This document shows, in pieces, positions 6,249-6,395 of a stretch of DNA of 6,395 nucleotides. Numbering within the stretch: position 1 is the first letter of the stretch; the number at the start of each line of letters is the position of its first letter. The position numbers and the translations under genes are program-made. The DNA comes from Candidatus Zixiibacteriota bacterium (GTDB lineage Bacteria > Zixibacteria > MSB-5A5 > CAIYYT01). The stretch spans positions 1 to 6,395 of the forward strand of contig CAUJJY010000075.1 of the NCBI GenBank assembly GCA_963205155.1, read 5' to 3'. The notes under the pieces are model-generated. The model was not told the DNA's origin. It saw only the letters and a program-made list of their open reading frames with translations, and ran no database searches.

Positions 6249-6262
6249 TTCTGTCGTATTAT
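6234..6262 (+). promoter_or_regulatory. Sigma70-type promoter of the 6311 gene
   Basis: TTGACG (6234-6239) and TATTAT (6257-6262) are separated by exactly 17 bases, each one mismatch from consensus. The expected transcript start is near 6269, giving a leader of about 42 bases. The direct repeat TCGATA at 6266-6271 and 6277-6282 lies at the predicted start of transcription. Confidence 0.7.
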
Positions 6263-6310
6263 TAATCGATAGTCTGTCGATAATTACATCAACAGGATAA
6301 TGCTGACAAT

Positions 6311-6395
6311 ATGAATAAGCTACTTGGAATCGCGGCGCTTGTCGTGATCATGTTGTGCGGTGGTTTGTCCGCATACGACTGGAATAATCTTACCG
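6311..6395 (+). CDS. Exported protein of unknown function, N-terminal fragment (3' partial)
   Basis: The frame starts at ATG 6311 and runs off the window after 28 codons. It begins MNKLLGIAALVVIMLCGGLSA, a typical signal peptide with cleavage likely after LSA, and continues YDWNNLT. The mature part is too short to assign a family. A well-formed promoter lies upstream. The only ribosome-site-like sequence, AGGA at 6294-6297, is 13 bases from the ATG, which is rather far. A four-codon frame (ATG 6300, stop TGA 6312-6314) lies between and overlaps the start. The cysteine in LCGG gives a weak lipobox resemblance (V-I-M-L-C), but the residue before it is leucine, so a lipoprotein is unlikely. Confidence 0.72.
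   Translation, partial: MNKLLGIAALVVIMLCGGLSAYDWNNLT

Overview
The window looks like an ordinary chromosomal stretch from an uncultured bacterium of the FCB superphylum, with candidate phylum Zixibacteria as the best guess. The guess rests on a secreted protein that joins Asp-box propeller modules, thrombospondin type 3 calcium repeats and a C-terminal dockerin-like pair ending in 'YIFSGGPAP', a style I associate with that group. Two promoters also follow the usual TTGAC/TATAAT-like plan. This assignment is an inference from protein style; no marker gene was available to test it.

Layout, all on the + strand: the 3' end of a GreA/GreB-family elongation factor gene (1-105); a 303-base spacer with no gene I can support; a secreted polysaccharide-deacetylase-like (CE4/NodB fold) protein (409-1722); a two-gene ABC exporter operon of the NatA/NatB type (ATPase 1798-2745, permease 2742-3941, overlapping by 4 bases); a 256-base spacer with a good sigma70-type promoter; a 665-residue secreted multidomain protein (4198-6195); a strong hairpin that overlaps the -35 box of the next promoter (6220-6262); and the first 28 codons of another exported protein (6311 onward, cut by the window end).

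Two starts are placed later than the longest open frame would allow. The ATPase is placed at ATG 1798 instead of TTG 1738. The large secreted protein is placed at ATG 4198 instead of TTG 4039, because 4039 lies inside the promoter and 4198 has a Shine-Dalgarno sequence and begins a clear signal peptide.

Functionally, the ATPase and permease clearly work together as one exporter of unknown substrate. The deacetylase-like protein and the two exported proteins act outside the cytoplasm, but nothing in the sequence ties them to the exporter. The deacetylase-like gene uses the ATA isoleucine codon seven times, while the ABC genes use it never, so it may have a different history. I found no mobile element, CRISPR array, RNA gene or clearly novel multi-gene system.
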